Below, one piece after another: positions 51,066 to 62,267 of a DNA stretch of 64,000 bases. The stretch is taken from assembly GCF_020906515.1 (NCBI RefSeq), contig NC_085853.1, positions 248,001 through 312,000 of the forward strand. The letters run 5' to 3'. Each line of letters begins with the position of its first letter. The stretch's first letter is position 1. The notes below the pieces were generated by a model, which searched no databases, was not told the DNA's origin, and saw only the letters and a program-made list of their open reading frames with translations. Made by a program: the position numbers and the translations under genes. Origin of the DNA: Vanrija pseudolonga. Taxonomy: Eukaryota > Basidiomycota > Tremellomycetes > Trichosporonales > Trichosporonaceae.

Positions 51066-52649
51066 CTACCACTGCAGGCGGAAGCCCTCGATGCCCTCGA
51101 TGAGGATGAGACCGCGGTCGGCCTTGGAGTTCTTGATGCGGAACCAGACGATGAGGATGACGGCAAAGACCAAGGCCATCGAGTTGAGGCCGATGATGGT
51201 GTACACGCCGGTGGGGTAGCCCTGCGCGGCCTCCCTGTTGAAGAAGAGGGACGAGCCGAGGATACCGCCGATTCCGCCAAAGGCGATGGTGAGGGCCGAG
51301 CAGAAGGCGCGCTTGGACTGGGAGCGGATCGAAACGGCCTGCCACGAGATGAGGAGCGGGACGTTGGCGTTGCCGCCGCCGCAGGCGAGGAAGATGCCTG
51401 CGAAGCGCGCAGCGCGCATGGTCGAAGGCAGGCGCGAGTACATGGCTGTGCCGGCGATGATGCAGACCGAGTTGAAGATGACGGCCGCGCCACGAGTACC
51501 GGGGATACGGTCGGCGATGCGGCCGCAGATGAGAGCGGGGACAATGGCCCAGAAGTAGGCCGGCGTGCCGAGAACCATCGACTCGACGTTGTTGAAGCCC
51601 ATGACGGTGAGGATGCGGGGGAGGAAGTACGACAGGGCGTAGGCCGACGTCGTGACTGACATGAAGCTGAGCGCGAAGAGCCACGGCAGAGGCTCCATGG
51701 CGTACTTGAGCATCTTGGCCCAGGTGAGCGCGTCGGGGACCGAGTCGGCGCGGTCGCGCTCGAGGCGGAGCTGGACGATCTCGCGCTCCTCCTCAGTGAG
51801 GAACGTGGCCTTTGTCGGCACGTCGACGAGGAACAAGTACGCCAGCAAGCCGATGACTATGGTCATGATGCCGTAGATGATGAACATCCATTGCCAGCCA
51901 TGCAGGCCTGCCTTGCCGTGCGCCTGGGAGAAGCCGAAGCCGAGGAGCTTGGCGAACGAGCCGGCGACGGCCGAGGTGATGTAAAACACGACGTTGCGGA
52001 CGGCGAGGTCGCGGCGCGGGTACCAGCACGAAATGAGGTACGCCGCGCCGGGGAACAGCGCCGACTCGAAGAAGCCGAGGACGGCGCGCAGCGCCGCGAG
52101 CGCCTGCCATGACTTGGCGAAGCCCATACCCAACATGATAAATCCCCAGGCGACGACGGCCGAGCCGAGCCACCAGCGGGCACCGAAGCGGCGCAGGCCG
52201 AACTGCGACTGCGTGGAGTGTGAGCGGTGCATGCTTGCGGAGCTCCGGGGTAGACTCACGGGAAGCTCAAAGACAATGTACGGCACGAAAAACACGACCG
52301 TGATGATGTTGTACTCCATGCCCTCTTTGCGGCCGGTGCCGAGGTCCTTGTCGAACTGGTTGTTGTTGGCCGAGCGCGCGACGGCGAGGTTGGTCCGGTC
52401 GATCAGCGAGATCGAGTACATGGCAATCAGCATCGGGATGAGGTGCCAGTCGATCTTGCGCGTGATGCGCTTGACCTCGGCCGGGTCGAGCCCGTTGTCG
52501 ATGTCGTGGCCGAGCAGCTGCGCCGGCTGGCCCTTGAGCGCCGGCTCGTCGCCGCTCTCGTGCGAGATGGCCCGCGTCGCCGCGTTCCACTGCTCCTTCT
52601 CGTCTACTGCAGCGGTGACGCCCGTGGTGTGGTTGTTGGTTGAGGCCAT
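51066..52649 (-). CDS. MFS transporter, anion:cation symporter (ACS) family
   Basis: Two exons, 52649-52260 and 52208-51066 (510 aa). The intron is 51 nt, in frame and stop-free. TM1 follows KIDWHLIPMLIAMYSISLID and RTNLAVARSAN, the classic 'DR.N...A' start of fungal Dal5/Tna1/Vht1-type carriers of organic anions and vitamins. Later blocks are AALRAVLGFFESALFPGAAY, LISCWYPRRDLAVRNVVFYI and QSKRAFCSALTIAFGGIGGI, all typical of the ACS family with about 12 helices. The ATG at 52649 is chosen because it precedes an ordinary hydrophilic N-terminus. Substrate could be allantoate, nicotinate, biotin, pantothenate or similar; this cannot be decided. Confidence 0.88.
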   Translation of the reverse strand: MASTNNHTTGVTAAVDEKEQWNAATRAISHESGDEPALKGQPAQLLGHDIDNGLDPAEVKRITRKIDWHLIPMLIAMYSISLIDRTNLAVARSANNNQFDKDLGTGRKEGMEYNIITVVFFVPYIVFELPVSLPRSSASMHRSHSTQSQFGLRRFGARWWLGSAVVAWGFIMLGMGFAKSWQALAALRAVLGFFESALFPGAAYLISCWYPRRDLAVRNVVFYITSAVAGSFAKLLGFGFSQAHGKAGLHGWQWMFIIYGIMTIVIGLLAYLFLVDVPTKATFLTEEEREIVQLRLERDRADSVPDALTWAKMLKYAMEPLPWLFALSFMSVTTSAYALSYFLPRILTVMGFNNVESMVLGTPAYFWAIVPALICGRIADRIPGTRGAAVIFNSVCIIAGTAMYSRLPSTMRAARFAGIFLACGGGNANVPLLISWQAVSIRSQSKRAFCSALTIAFGGIGGILGSSLFFNREAAQGYPTGVYTIIGLNSMALVFAVILIVWFRIKNSKADRGLILIEGIEGFRLQW

Positions 52650-55600
52650 GTTGAAGGTCGTTGGGGGAAACGTCCACCGTGGCACGGCGCGCGGTTTAAG
52701 TAGTAGTCGCCGATTGGCGCCACCCTTGCCGGTTTGACACCGACAATCCCGCTCAGCCGCCCTTGCCTGCTTTCAAGCAGCGGCTCCCGCACGTCTGATG
52801 CACACATCGCTCGCTCCCCTGGCCCAGCTCCCACACCTTGCTTGCTTGCTGTTTGTTCGCTGGCTTGTTGAGAGGAGCAACATTGTCTTGGCGCTCGAGT
52901 TCCTTCAGGGGACATTGACATCCAGGCACGTACCGACTGCCGCTCCCATGATGGAGTAAGCCGAGTCATACGGCGCCGACACGACGACGACGACGACGAC
53001 GACGACACGCACCCACCCCGTACATACGGGCGGGCGAGCGAGTCGCAAGTCCGCGGCCGTGAGCATGTCGTAAAACCTACAATGTACGGCGGCGGGCGTC
53101 GCCCCAACGATGAAATCTGCGAGCGTCTGCGCGATTGACATGCTCGAGCTGACTCTGTCCACCGTCCACAACAGCGCCGCCGTCCACACCAGCTGACCCA
53201 CCGCTGCCTTGGCACACCCATACTTCGTTCAGCGGCCCAGTGCCGTCCGTCCTCCTCCACATCCACCGGGAAAGCCGTCGCGCGGCCCAGGTCATGTGGA
53301 GCACGGCACGGCTTGGCAGCAGGCCCCCCATCGTGCGCGAATCCGTGGCCTGGACCGACCGACATCGGCTCGACACTCGGGCCGACAGTTACCATCCACA
53401 GCCGTCGCTGGGCCCCACTCTGTCGACCGGCCCACATGATCACGCCCCTCGCCCCTCGTGTGGGTGAACCGCGGGGTTCGGCGCGGCGGCGGTGTTGAGA
53501 CGCGGAGTGCGCGACGCGACCTATCATCTGCGTCGTAGCCTCGACACAGGCCTGCCAAGAGGTTTAGCGTGGCCTGCCTAAGGATCTGGTAAACTCTGTT
53601 TCTGTGGCAGGGAGGCTTTACCCCACGCGCCCGGTGACTACTCCACCACCGGTGACGGCCGTCCTGCTATCGATATCAGATTTTCCCGGGTTTGCAGGCG
53701 TATCTCAACATGTCGCCCCACAATCGCGGCGGTCGGGACTCGGAGCTCGGAGAGTTGCACGCACCCAGAACGATGTGGTGAGACACCTTCGTGGGGGTCG
53801 TCTCCGCCGGAGTGTTGGGGGCAGCAAAACACACTCTCGGCTCCCGTCCGGACGTAGTGTGTTTTACAGGTACCGCCACAGCGCTCGCTGCTGCAAGCGA
53901 CGGGGAGTGGGTTGGGCTCCACGCACGCACGCGACGCCGTCGAGGGCGCTGGCGATCGCCTGAATGGGGTTCGCGACGTGGGGTTGTGTTGTGGGGAAGG
54001 GCGCCACGGCGCCACGAAGTCGCTTGGCGCCGGATCGAGAGGGCCTTGATTTGGACAATGCTTTGCCCTGCCTGGGGCAGTCAGTGACGTCGCGTTGCTC
54101 CACGCCAAGCAGAGGGGGACGTGGCGTTGTGCGCAAAGCCGCGCAGTAGACGTCGCGGAGACAGGCGCCGTATCGTTGATAGCTCGCGCTACAGCCACAG
54201 CCACGCCGCCTCCTTCACCATCAGTTCAATGCACAGCGCCGCTGTTCCAACTTCGACGCATACCAAGAGCCTACGTATTGCAGTTCAGCCGACCGACCGA
54301 CTCCCATCACGTTCATTCCCCACCACGATCCATGCCGCGGAATCGCGCTCCACACCGCGCGCGTTCCTGACTCACTGTCTCTAACAGCGATAACCTTGAT
54401 GCTTCGGCAAGCAAGACTGGCACGAAACCACCGCGCGTGCTGACGAGAAGCCTCTTGTTGACGCCTCTTTCATCGGGTAACCTTTGTCCAATTCGTCGGT
54501 TTGACACGGGGTGGCTTCGTAGCACGGTCAGGCGCCACTGCCGCCAGTGGAAGTTCGTCATCTACGGTACCATGACCATCCAACACCTCCTGCATGCCTC
54601 TCATGTCCGCGGCTGCGAGCTGCCGTGTACGTCGTCCCGAGGTCACGAGTCGACAGTCACCGAGATAGTCGCGTCTTGGCAGTCGTTCATAGGCGTTTCT
54701 CATTGGCGCGGGTGAGTCAGTGCTGGTGACATGTTTGTGGCGGCGGACGGCGCGAGCCGCACCTCCACAGGTGATATTGGCGGATGCGTGCCCCGCAGGT
54801 GGGTCATCTTGCAAGTACCCATGAACGGCCAGAGAACCTGTACTTTCCCCAACACTACCCCAACCCTACATGCTCGACGTGTCCTTTCACCCGCACTACA
54901 GGTCGTAGACTGATTGGATCTTGACTATGGCTCATCGATCTCTGATTCCTTCGCCAGCCGACGCCAACGAGCGCACACACGTTCAGCTATCGGCACGCCG
55001 TACAGTAGCCCATGGGCGAAGGGATATCAATAGCAAGCGTGATCTACGCGAGGGCAATCCTGGCGGCGTTGGCGAGATGAGCGCACAGGTTGGCGGGCGT
55101 GGCTTCGGCGGAGCAACTAGACCCCTACGGATCTCTCCCATACAAACGTCGCATGTGTCCGTGTGGTATCGCTTGCATCCACAATTAACGGCGCGGCCAG
55201 AGCGCGAAGTAAGCGCTGCTTCGCTGATGGGTGGTCGGCGCCGAGGTAGCCGCGAGCCGTGGCGTGGCGGGCTGGCGTGGCGCCCCACGTCCGCCAACTT
55301 CGAGATATCTATGCGTCGGGTAACTGTGGCCACTTTGATTTCGAACAAACACCCACAAAAACACATGGACGCCACACGGCCAGGTCCATCAGTTAGTTCC
55401 TGGGACTGGCCCGCGGCATGCTACCTGCATGCTGCTTCGAACGGGGCTGGCCGACCTCCGCGCCGGTGATAGCTCGCGACGCCTAATCTGCGGCGCCGGG
55501 GCAGCGCTTTATCGGCAACCGCTTGTGTGTAGCCTGCCTGTCTTGGCGCGCCGTGTCAGATCTCGCTGGCACGGTGCGTCGGCGACCCCGCCCCGTCCGC

Positions 55601-55824
55601 CCCGGGGGTGATATGGCGAGCGAGGCCACCTTGCCGACGGTTGCGCGACTGCCCGCCAGGCCCCACGGGTCGGCGGGGTGGCCTGACGCGGGGCGGGCGA
55701 GTGGCCGACGCGGTGTGCGGCCCGCGGGGCAGGGAACAAACCTCCTGACGTTGCGGGGAGAGGCTATGTAGATAAGACATGCGAGTCGTCGAGACAACAG
55801 CCCCCACCCCACACCTCAACCACC
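52650..55824. other. 3.2-kb gene-free region between the divergent ACS transporter and amino-acid permease
   Basis: No open frame has recognisable domains or consistent splice structure. An (ACG)n microsatellite lies at 52979-53006. The right end is the pyrimidine/CAC-rich leader of the amino-acid permease (ATG 55825). Regulatory sequence for both nutrient transporters presumably lies here. Confidence 0.55.
52979..53006. repeat. (ACG)n microsatellite
   Basis: About nine uninterrupted ACG/CGT units in noncoding DNA some 330 bp upstream of the ACS transporter ATG. Confidence 0.9.
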
Positions 55825-57613
55825 ATGTCGGCCCCCCACGACACCCCCCAGGACACCCCCCACGATGACAAGCACGAACACGACGACGCCTACCTCTCCA
55901 AAGACGACACGAAGAACTATGCCGAGCAAGTCGGCCCGAACAACGACAGCATCGAGCTGAAGCGCAACCTCAAGGGGCGGCACCTGCAGATGATTGCGCT
56001 GGGCGGGATCATTGGGCCGGGGTATTTCGTGGGCCTGGGGAACGGGTTCACTAACGGCGGACCGGCTGGCCTGCTTATTGGGTTCGGGATTGTCGGTTTC
56101 CTGTTGTGGTGCGTCATGCAGAGCTTGGGCGAGATGGCCGCCTTCATCTCCATGACGGGTGAGTGTGGCGGCGTGGCGGTGCTAACCAAGCAAGGCTCCT
56201 TCACAAACTACACCGGCCGCTTCCTGGACCCCGCGCTGGCGTTTGCAGTCGGCTGGATCTACTACTTCCTGTGGATCTGCATCCTCGCCACAGAGTACAA
56301 CAACCTCGGCCTCGTGCTGACGTTCTGGAAGAGCGCCATGCCAGGCTGGGGCTTCATCATCGTCTTCTGGGTCTTCTTCATGTGTCTCGTCATGCTGGGC
56401 GTGGGCACGTTCGGCGAGGTCGAGTTTGCCATCACGGCCGTCAAGCTGCTGTTCATCGTCGCCTTCTTCCTGTGCTCGGTGCTCATCTCGTCTGGCGCGA
56501 TTGGCAACCAGGGCCCCGTCGGGTTCAGGTACTACAAGGACCCGGGCCCGTTCTCGAACGGCGTAGTCGGCGTGTTCAAGGTCTTCGTGTACGCCGCCAA
56601 CCTGTACGCTGGGTCCGAGATGATCGGCCTCACGGCCGGCGAGAGCGAGAACCCCGCGCGCGACGTGCCCAAGGCTATCAAGATGGTGTTCTGGCGTATT
56701 ATTATCGTGTTCATCGGGGGCATCTTCTTCAGTACGCCGAGTCGAGCCACGCCGCAGGCCACAGCTAACACTACGCCCAGTCTCCCTCTGCGTGCCGTGG
56801 AACGACCCAAACTACCTCTCCGCCAGCTCCAAGACCGCGCGCTCCCCCTTCGTGATCGCCTTCATGCGTGCCGGCCTTTCGCGCGGAGGCGACGTCGTGA
56901 ACGCCGTGATTGTCATCACGATCATCTCGGCGATCAACGGGAGCCTGTACGTGTCCAGCCGAAACCTCACAGCCATGGCGCACGAGGGCAAGGCGCCGAA
57001 ATGGATGGGCAAGACGACGAAGTGGGGCGTGCCGTGGGTCGCGTTGCTGATCGGTAACCTCCTCGGCCTGCTCGCCCTGCTCAACCTCTCGAGCTCGGCG
57101 GGCCACGTGTACACCTGGCTCGTGAACATCTCCGGCGTGGGCGTGTTCATCACCTGGTCGCTTATCTGCGCGTCGCATATCCGCTTCCGGCAGGCGCTCA
57201 AGCTGCAAGGCGTGTCGCTCGACGAGCTGCCGTTCCAGGCCCCGCTGTACCCCTTCGGCGCGTGGTTCGGGCTCGTCGGGTGCATCTTCTTCGTCTTCTT
57301 CCAGGGCTGGACCGTGTTTAGTAAGTGCCGCGGCCAGAGCCTGCCACTGACCCCAGTGCCCCCGTTCTCCGTCGAGACATTCTTTATGAACTACCTCAAC
57401 ATCCCCGTGTTCATCGTCCTGGCGGCGGGCTACAAGCTCGTCAACAAGACGAAATGGATCGACCTGCGCCATGCGGATCTGCGTGAGTGGAGCGTAGGGG
57501 GCGCGCGCACCTGTTGCTGACGGTCAGAATCGGGCCGCCGAGACTGGCAGAGGCCGACGGCGGGGGAGAAGGTGTCGTGGCCGAAGCGGATTCTGGGGTC
57601 TATCATTGGCTAG
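55825..57613 (+). CDS. Amino-acid permease (YAT/APC family)
   Basis: Five exons, 55825-56158, 56195-56731, 56781-57320, 57357-57482 and 57528-57613 (540 aa). The hydrophilic, His/Asp-rich N-terminus leads into LKRNLKGRHLQMIALGGIIG and PGYFVGLGNGFTNGGPAGLL, the permease signature of the fungal amino-acid transporter family (12 helices). Splicing the 36-nt first intron gives MTGSFTNYTGRFLDPALAFA, the expected loop; without it an in-frame insertion of 12 residues results. Further markers are AANLYAGSEMIGLTAGESEN and the C-terminal TKWIDLRHADLQSGRRDW. Proton-coupled uptake of amino acids across the plasma membrane is the family role; specificity is open. Confidence 0.9.
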
Positions 57614-57874
57614 CATTGAGGAGGAGGGCACAGTGGTCAAGAGGTAATCGCATTGTAGGGTTGGAATGGAACAGAACGTATGGACTGGGTCGAGAAGGTG
57701 TGCCACTGGCGGGGGAGAATCTGCTTCGACCGGGTGCCACGGCAGCTGTGACGAGCTGTGAGTCAAACTGGAGTCGCGTCGCCCAGATCCAATGCCCAAG
57801 ACTGCATCTGCCCACACAGCGGCTGCTACAAACCTCCCCCTCCCCTCCTCTCTCGACCACCCCCACTCCCCCCA

Positions 57875-58976
57875 CTAGTCCCAATCATCGAACCCAAGGT
57901 CCCAGCAAAACGGCGGCTTGTTCAACCGCTGCGCCTTGCCTTTTGCCGCCAACCCATCAAGCAGCGCCATATCCTCGGCGCTCAACCTCACCACGCGCAA
58001 GTTCTGCACCAGGCGCTCGTGGCTGACGCTCTTGGGCAGGGGCACGATCCCGCGGTTGACCTGGTACGAGATGAGCACGGTGGCGGGGGTCACGCCGTTG
58101 CGCTTCGCAACAGCGACGATGTCTTCGTCTTGGAGCACCGGCGCGCCGGGCCCTCCGAGCGGGGAATACGCTTCCAGCAAGATCCCGCGCGCGTCGCACC
58201 AGGCCTTCAAGGCATGCTGTGGCAGGAAAGGGTGGTTCTCGACCTGGTTGACTGCCGGCACGACCTTCCAGCTCTTCGCGAGCGCCTCGAGGTACGGGAT
58301 GGACCAGTTACACACGCCGATCGCGCGCGCCTTGCCGGCCGCGTACACCGCCTCCATGCCCGCCCAGGTGACGCCCTGGTCCCATGTCCGGTCGACCTTG
58401 TACGTCCCGTCTGGGTTGAGCGGGCGCAGAGGGTTCGGCGCGCCTGCGTCGGCGGGGAGGAACTTGATGGGCCAGTGGACGAGCTGTAGCACACCGAGCG
58501 TCAGCGAGGTGTTCTGGCGTGTGCGGCCTCAACGTTCCCTCCAGCGCCACTCACATACAAGTCGACATAGTCGAGCCCGAGGTTATCCAGCGTCTTCTCC
58601 AAGTTGCCCGCCACGTCGTCCTGGAACAGATTCCACACCTTGCTCGTCACGAACACCTCGGAGCGGGGAACACCAGACGCGCGGATCCCCTCGCCGACTT
58701 CCCGCTCGTTGAGGTAGATGTATGCGCAGTCCAAGTGGCGGTATCCTTGTTGGAGGGCAAAGGACACGGCGTCGCGGGTTGCGTTGAGCGGGGCTTGCCA
58801 TGTGCCTTTGAGCGAGCGCGAGCCGCGTTAGCGGCGAGCCCGAGCGGAGTAGAAGGAGGAGAGGGGGGGGGGGGAGGGGATGGACAGGACGGAAACTCAC
58901 CCAGGCCGACAGTCGGGATCTGTACCCCGTTATTCAGCACAAACGTCTTTGGCAGCTCGTCGTTGTCGAGGGTCAT
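57875..58976 (-). CDS. Aldo-keto reductase
   Basis: Three exons, 58976-58901, 58805-58555 and 58483-57875 (311 aa). The full AKR catalytic tetrad is visible: Asp and Tyr in HLDCAYIYLNEREVG, Lys in VTSKVWNLF and His in LVHWPIKF. The NADPH-binding end of the barrel is present as VLISYQVNRGIVPLPKSVSH. The N-terminal beta hairpin FVLNNGVQIPTVGLGTW and the C-terminus ending LGFDDWD are typical. It reduces aldehydes or ketones with NADPH in the cytosol. Relatives include glycerol dehydrogenase/Gcy1 and xylose reductase. It lies next to a dihydroxyacetone kinase, so a role in glycerol-dihydroxyacetone interconversion is an appealing but unproven idea. Intron 1 contains a G12 run. Confidence 0.92.
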
Positions 58977-59526
58977 GATGCGTCGTGCATGTGGGGCCAG
59001 TCAAACCGGCGGGCGTGGCAAATGATATATGAGTGACTTGGCCGGAAGTGTTCCTCGGATCGAGACGTGCCGATGTGCCAAGGGCGGGCCGATATCCCGG
59101 TTCCTATGGGCTCGAGGCCGTTATGCCGGCGGCCACTGCGACGACTCGGCTCCAGCCTACCCAGCGCGGCCAGTATCCAGTGCATCTACGAGTGCGCTTG
59201 CTTCGCTCAGCGCAGCGCGTGCAGCTCGCGGTGCATACATACGACGCGGATATCCCCGTCCTGCGGGTTGTCGAAACAGCCACCCCACTCACCGCTCGCC
59301 CGAGCAAGCCGCCCGCTGCGCTTGGCGCGGTGCTGGGCATCTCCGACAGCCGCTAAGCCGGAGCACGAGCTGACTTTAGCTAGCATAACGGCCAGCCACT
59401 GGAACAGGTAGACGTTTCATTGAGAGACACCAATTCATAGACTACCGACCAAGACTACAAGGCCAGGCCCAATACAGCCCAGCTCGCCCATATAGCCCGC
59501 TGCCCTCGCGCTACGCGCTCAGGCCG
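58977..59526. other. Intergenic region between AKR and DAK genes
   Basis: 550 bp holding the AKR promoter and the DAK 3' flank. No gene seen. Confidence 0.5.
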
Positions 59527-61737
59527 CTACTTCGCCGCACCCGCGAACCCCTCAAAGATGAGCGCCAGACCCCAAGCTCCCGGGTCGGGCACGTGCTCCT
59601 TCTGGAGCTGGTCCTGGTCGACGTAGGCGGCACGACCGGCCGACGCGACGAGGTTGGCCGTGTTCTCGGCGGCCTTCTTGGCCTCGGCGGCGGCGGCGGC
59701 GAGCCCCTGGCTAGGGAACGCGGCAATAAACGCGACCAGCGGGTCCATGAGCGTGCGGCTCGGGGGTCGCGCAGCAGTGTACCCGTACAGCACGTTGAGT
59801 GCGTGCTCGGCCGCCTTGGCCCATGTCGCGGGCGACACCTCGCCGTTGGGCGCCTGCGCGAGCGCCTTGGCGAGCGCGGCGATGAAAATCGCGTACAGCG
59901 CGCCCGAGGTGCCGCCCATGTCCTCCTCGATGATCTCGGAGATGGCGCGCACCGAATTGACCACGTCGTTGGGGTTGATGTCGCCGCGCTGGATGCCGGC
60001 GAGGATCGCCTCGCCGCCCGCCTTGAGCGTCAGGCCGCAGTCGCCGTCGCCCGCAATCACGTCGTACCGCGTAATGTCCTTCTCGGCGGCGATGACGGCG
60101 TTGCACGCCGCGGTAATGCCGGCGGTGAAGGCAGCAGGGGCGGTGATGCCAGAGGCCGGGAACGACGCCTTCTCGGCAGTCTGCTTCGTCGGCTCGGGTT
60201 TGAGCACTGGCACCGTGGCGGGGCGCCAGCCGGGGGCGGACGACGCCGCGTCCACACCCTTGAGGATGAGCTCCTCCTTGTCGGCTGGGAGGCGGAGCGC
60301 GGTGATGCTGAAGCCTGGCATGTCGAGCGACGACATGAACGTGCCGACAAAGATACGCACGACGGCGACGCCGCGGCGCGTCAGGCTGTCAAGGATGGCG
60401 GGCACGAGGCCGACGAGCTCGAGCTCGCTCAGCCCGCCGAGGTTGTTGACCATGACGACGGCGCGGTCCTTGCCCGTCCAGGGCACGAACGAGCGGTCCG
60501 GGTCGGAAGTCGAGGTGAGCAGCTCGACCATGTCGTCGATGAGCTGCGCCTTCTTGGGCTGCGCAATCTTGTGCAGGCCCGGCTCGTTGTGGATGCCGGT
60601 GCCGACCTCCATCTCGCCGTCCTTGAGGTAGGCGTCGGCCTTGGCCGTGCCGGGGACGTGGCAGTGGTCGAAGGACGAGCCGATCGTGCCGACATTGTCC
60701 GCGACCAGCTGCGCGAGGTCGCGCACCTCGGCGAGGCTGCCGCCCTCGGACGCGAGCCAGCCAGCGACCTTGTACACGAGGGTCGTGCCGGCAAGGCCAC
60801 GGCGACCGACCAGCGCGCCCTGCTTCCTGCCGACGGCGACGTCGTCGCCGACAATCAGGAACGCGACGTTGTCGTCGGCGCTCTCGCCGGCGAGGCCGAA
60901 GTGGAGGACGTCGCCGGTGTAGCGCTTGACAATGACGAGGGTGCTGGGAAGGTTAGCACATGCGAGCGGCACATGCGAGCGCAGCGAGTATGCGCCGGGG
61001 AGCAAGCAGTTGCAGAGCCAGGCTTGCTACGCTACACTGGTCTGACAGAGCCCGCGTGCAGCAGACACCGCAGCGATGCCGAAGCGATCACAACGAGTCA
61101 AGCTGTCTGACTTCCAAGCCCAGACCCGCAGGCCCCCACCCAGCCGCCGGAATGACGATACCGCATCCCCCCACCGCCGGCGTCGGCTATCCCCTCCCGA
61201 CGACGACAAGGCACATGACCACACTCCCACGTCGCCCCCCCCCCCCCCCCCTCCCAACCACTCCAGCGAACTCACCCCTTGTCGTTCTTCACCAGCTCGA
61301 GCGCACGGCGCACCTGCGACGTGTTGGGCGACGCGAAGATATTGCCGCCGACCGCGGCGGTGAGCGAGGCCGAGCCGACGAAGCCGGCGTCTGTGGTGGA
61401 GTGTTAGCTCTGTCGGCGTGGGGGAGCGGGCGGCATTGCGTCACTGCGTCACACTTCGTTTTCACGCAGCTCGCTGTACTCACGCGCAGGCTCATGCCCC
61501 GATCCACCGCCCGAGATGAGCGCGACCTTGCTCTTGTCATGGTCGCGGACGTGCAGCACTGCTCGGGTCAGCAACGTCGTCAACTCCCTCAACGGCGACA
61601 GCGGCCGGCGCCGCCGTCGCCGTCCCCCACCCACCCCTGCTCGTCTCGTCCACCGCGACCGCGGGGTTGATGTGCGTCAAGCCACGCAGATAGTCGAGGG
61701 GGAGGAGGGACGCGTTGTCGGAGAAGTGGGAGGACAT
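59527..61737 (-). CDS. DAK1: Dihydroxyacetone kinase
   Basis: Four exons, 61737-61635, 61558-61484, 61390-61276 and 60943-59527 (569 aa). It has DhaK and DhaL (ATP) domains in one chain, as in fungal Dak1/Dak2. DhaK shows GGGSGHEPAHAGFVG, the sugar-binding loop, and the histidine that carries the substrate hemiaminal in EVGTGIHNEPGLHKI. DhaL has the nucleotide and Mg motif DVIAGDGDCGLTLKAGG, then EEDMGGTSGALYAIF. The enzyme phosphorylates dihydroxyacetone to DHAP with ATP, clearing a toxic ketone and feeding glycerol carbon to glycolysis. Intron 3 is 332 nt and holds a run of about 17 C (61235-61251). The neighbouring aldo-keto reductase could supply dihydroxyacetone. Confidence 0.96.
61235..61251. 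repeat. C17 homopolymer in DAK intron 3
   Basis: An uninterrupted run of about 17 C on the plus strand inside the third DAK intron. Likely variable in length and error-prone in sequencing. Confidence 0.9.
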
Positions 61738-62267
61738 TGTGGGTGTGTGTGGTGTGATTGACAAAGTCGAGATGCAAGATGTGATGGGCACAGAGTTGAG
61801 TGATGCACCCCCGTGGTCTAGGCAATCTACCTTCGGCCCGCGGTTGCCGCTAATTGCCGGCCGGCGAGTGGGGGGACATGGCGGCAACGGCGGGAAACAC
61901 TCAGCCACTCACTCACTCGGCCACAGACAGCATCTCTATGCATGCTGCGTGCGTGGGGGGTGCAAGGGCACGCCGTGCTCGTCGTCGGCGCAATGTTGCC
62001 CATATCTTTCCGGTTTCCGTGAATGCGGCTCACTGCGGCTCGCCGTCTGCCGATGGTGAGATGCCACCCTGGCGGCGATGACTCCACCCCCAGCCACCAT
62101 CCACCTCCCCCACATCGTTGCATCCTTGGCAGGCGTTGGATGCAGCAGACAGGCTGACAGGCTCTGCCCTGCCTCACTCACTCGCTGCGCTCGCTCGCTC
62201 GGCCGCGCGACAATGATTGTAGTGCATACAGTCACAGAGAAAAATTACAACCATTGACTAAACCTCC
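61738..62267. other. Intergenic region upstream of DAK
   Basis: 530 bp with no gene. It holds the DAK promoter and the 3' flank of BSD2. Confidence 0.5.

Noticed and set aside
59593-61110. 505-codon plus-strand open frame
   Set aside because: Antisense to dihydroxyacetone kinase; Arg/Gly/Asp low-complexity translation.
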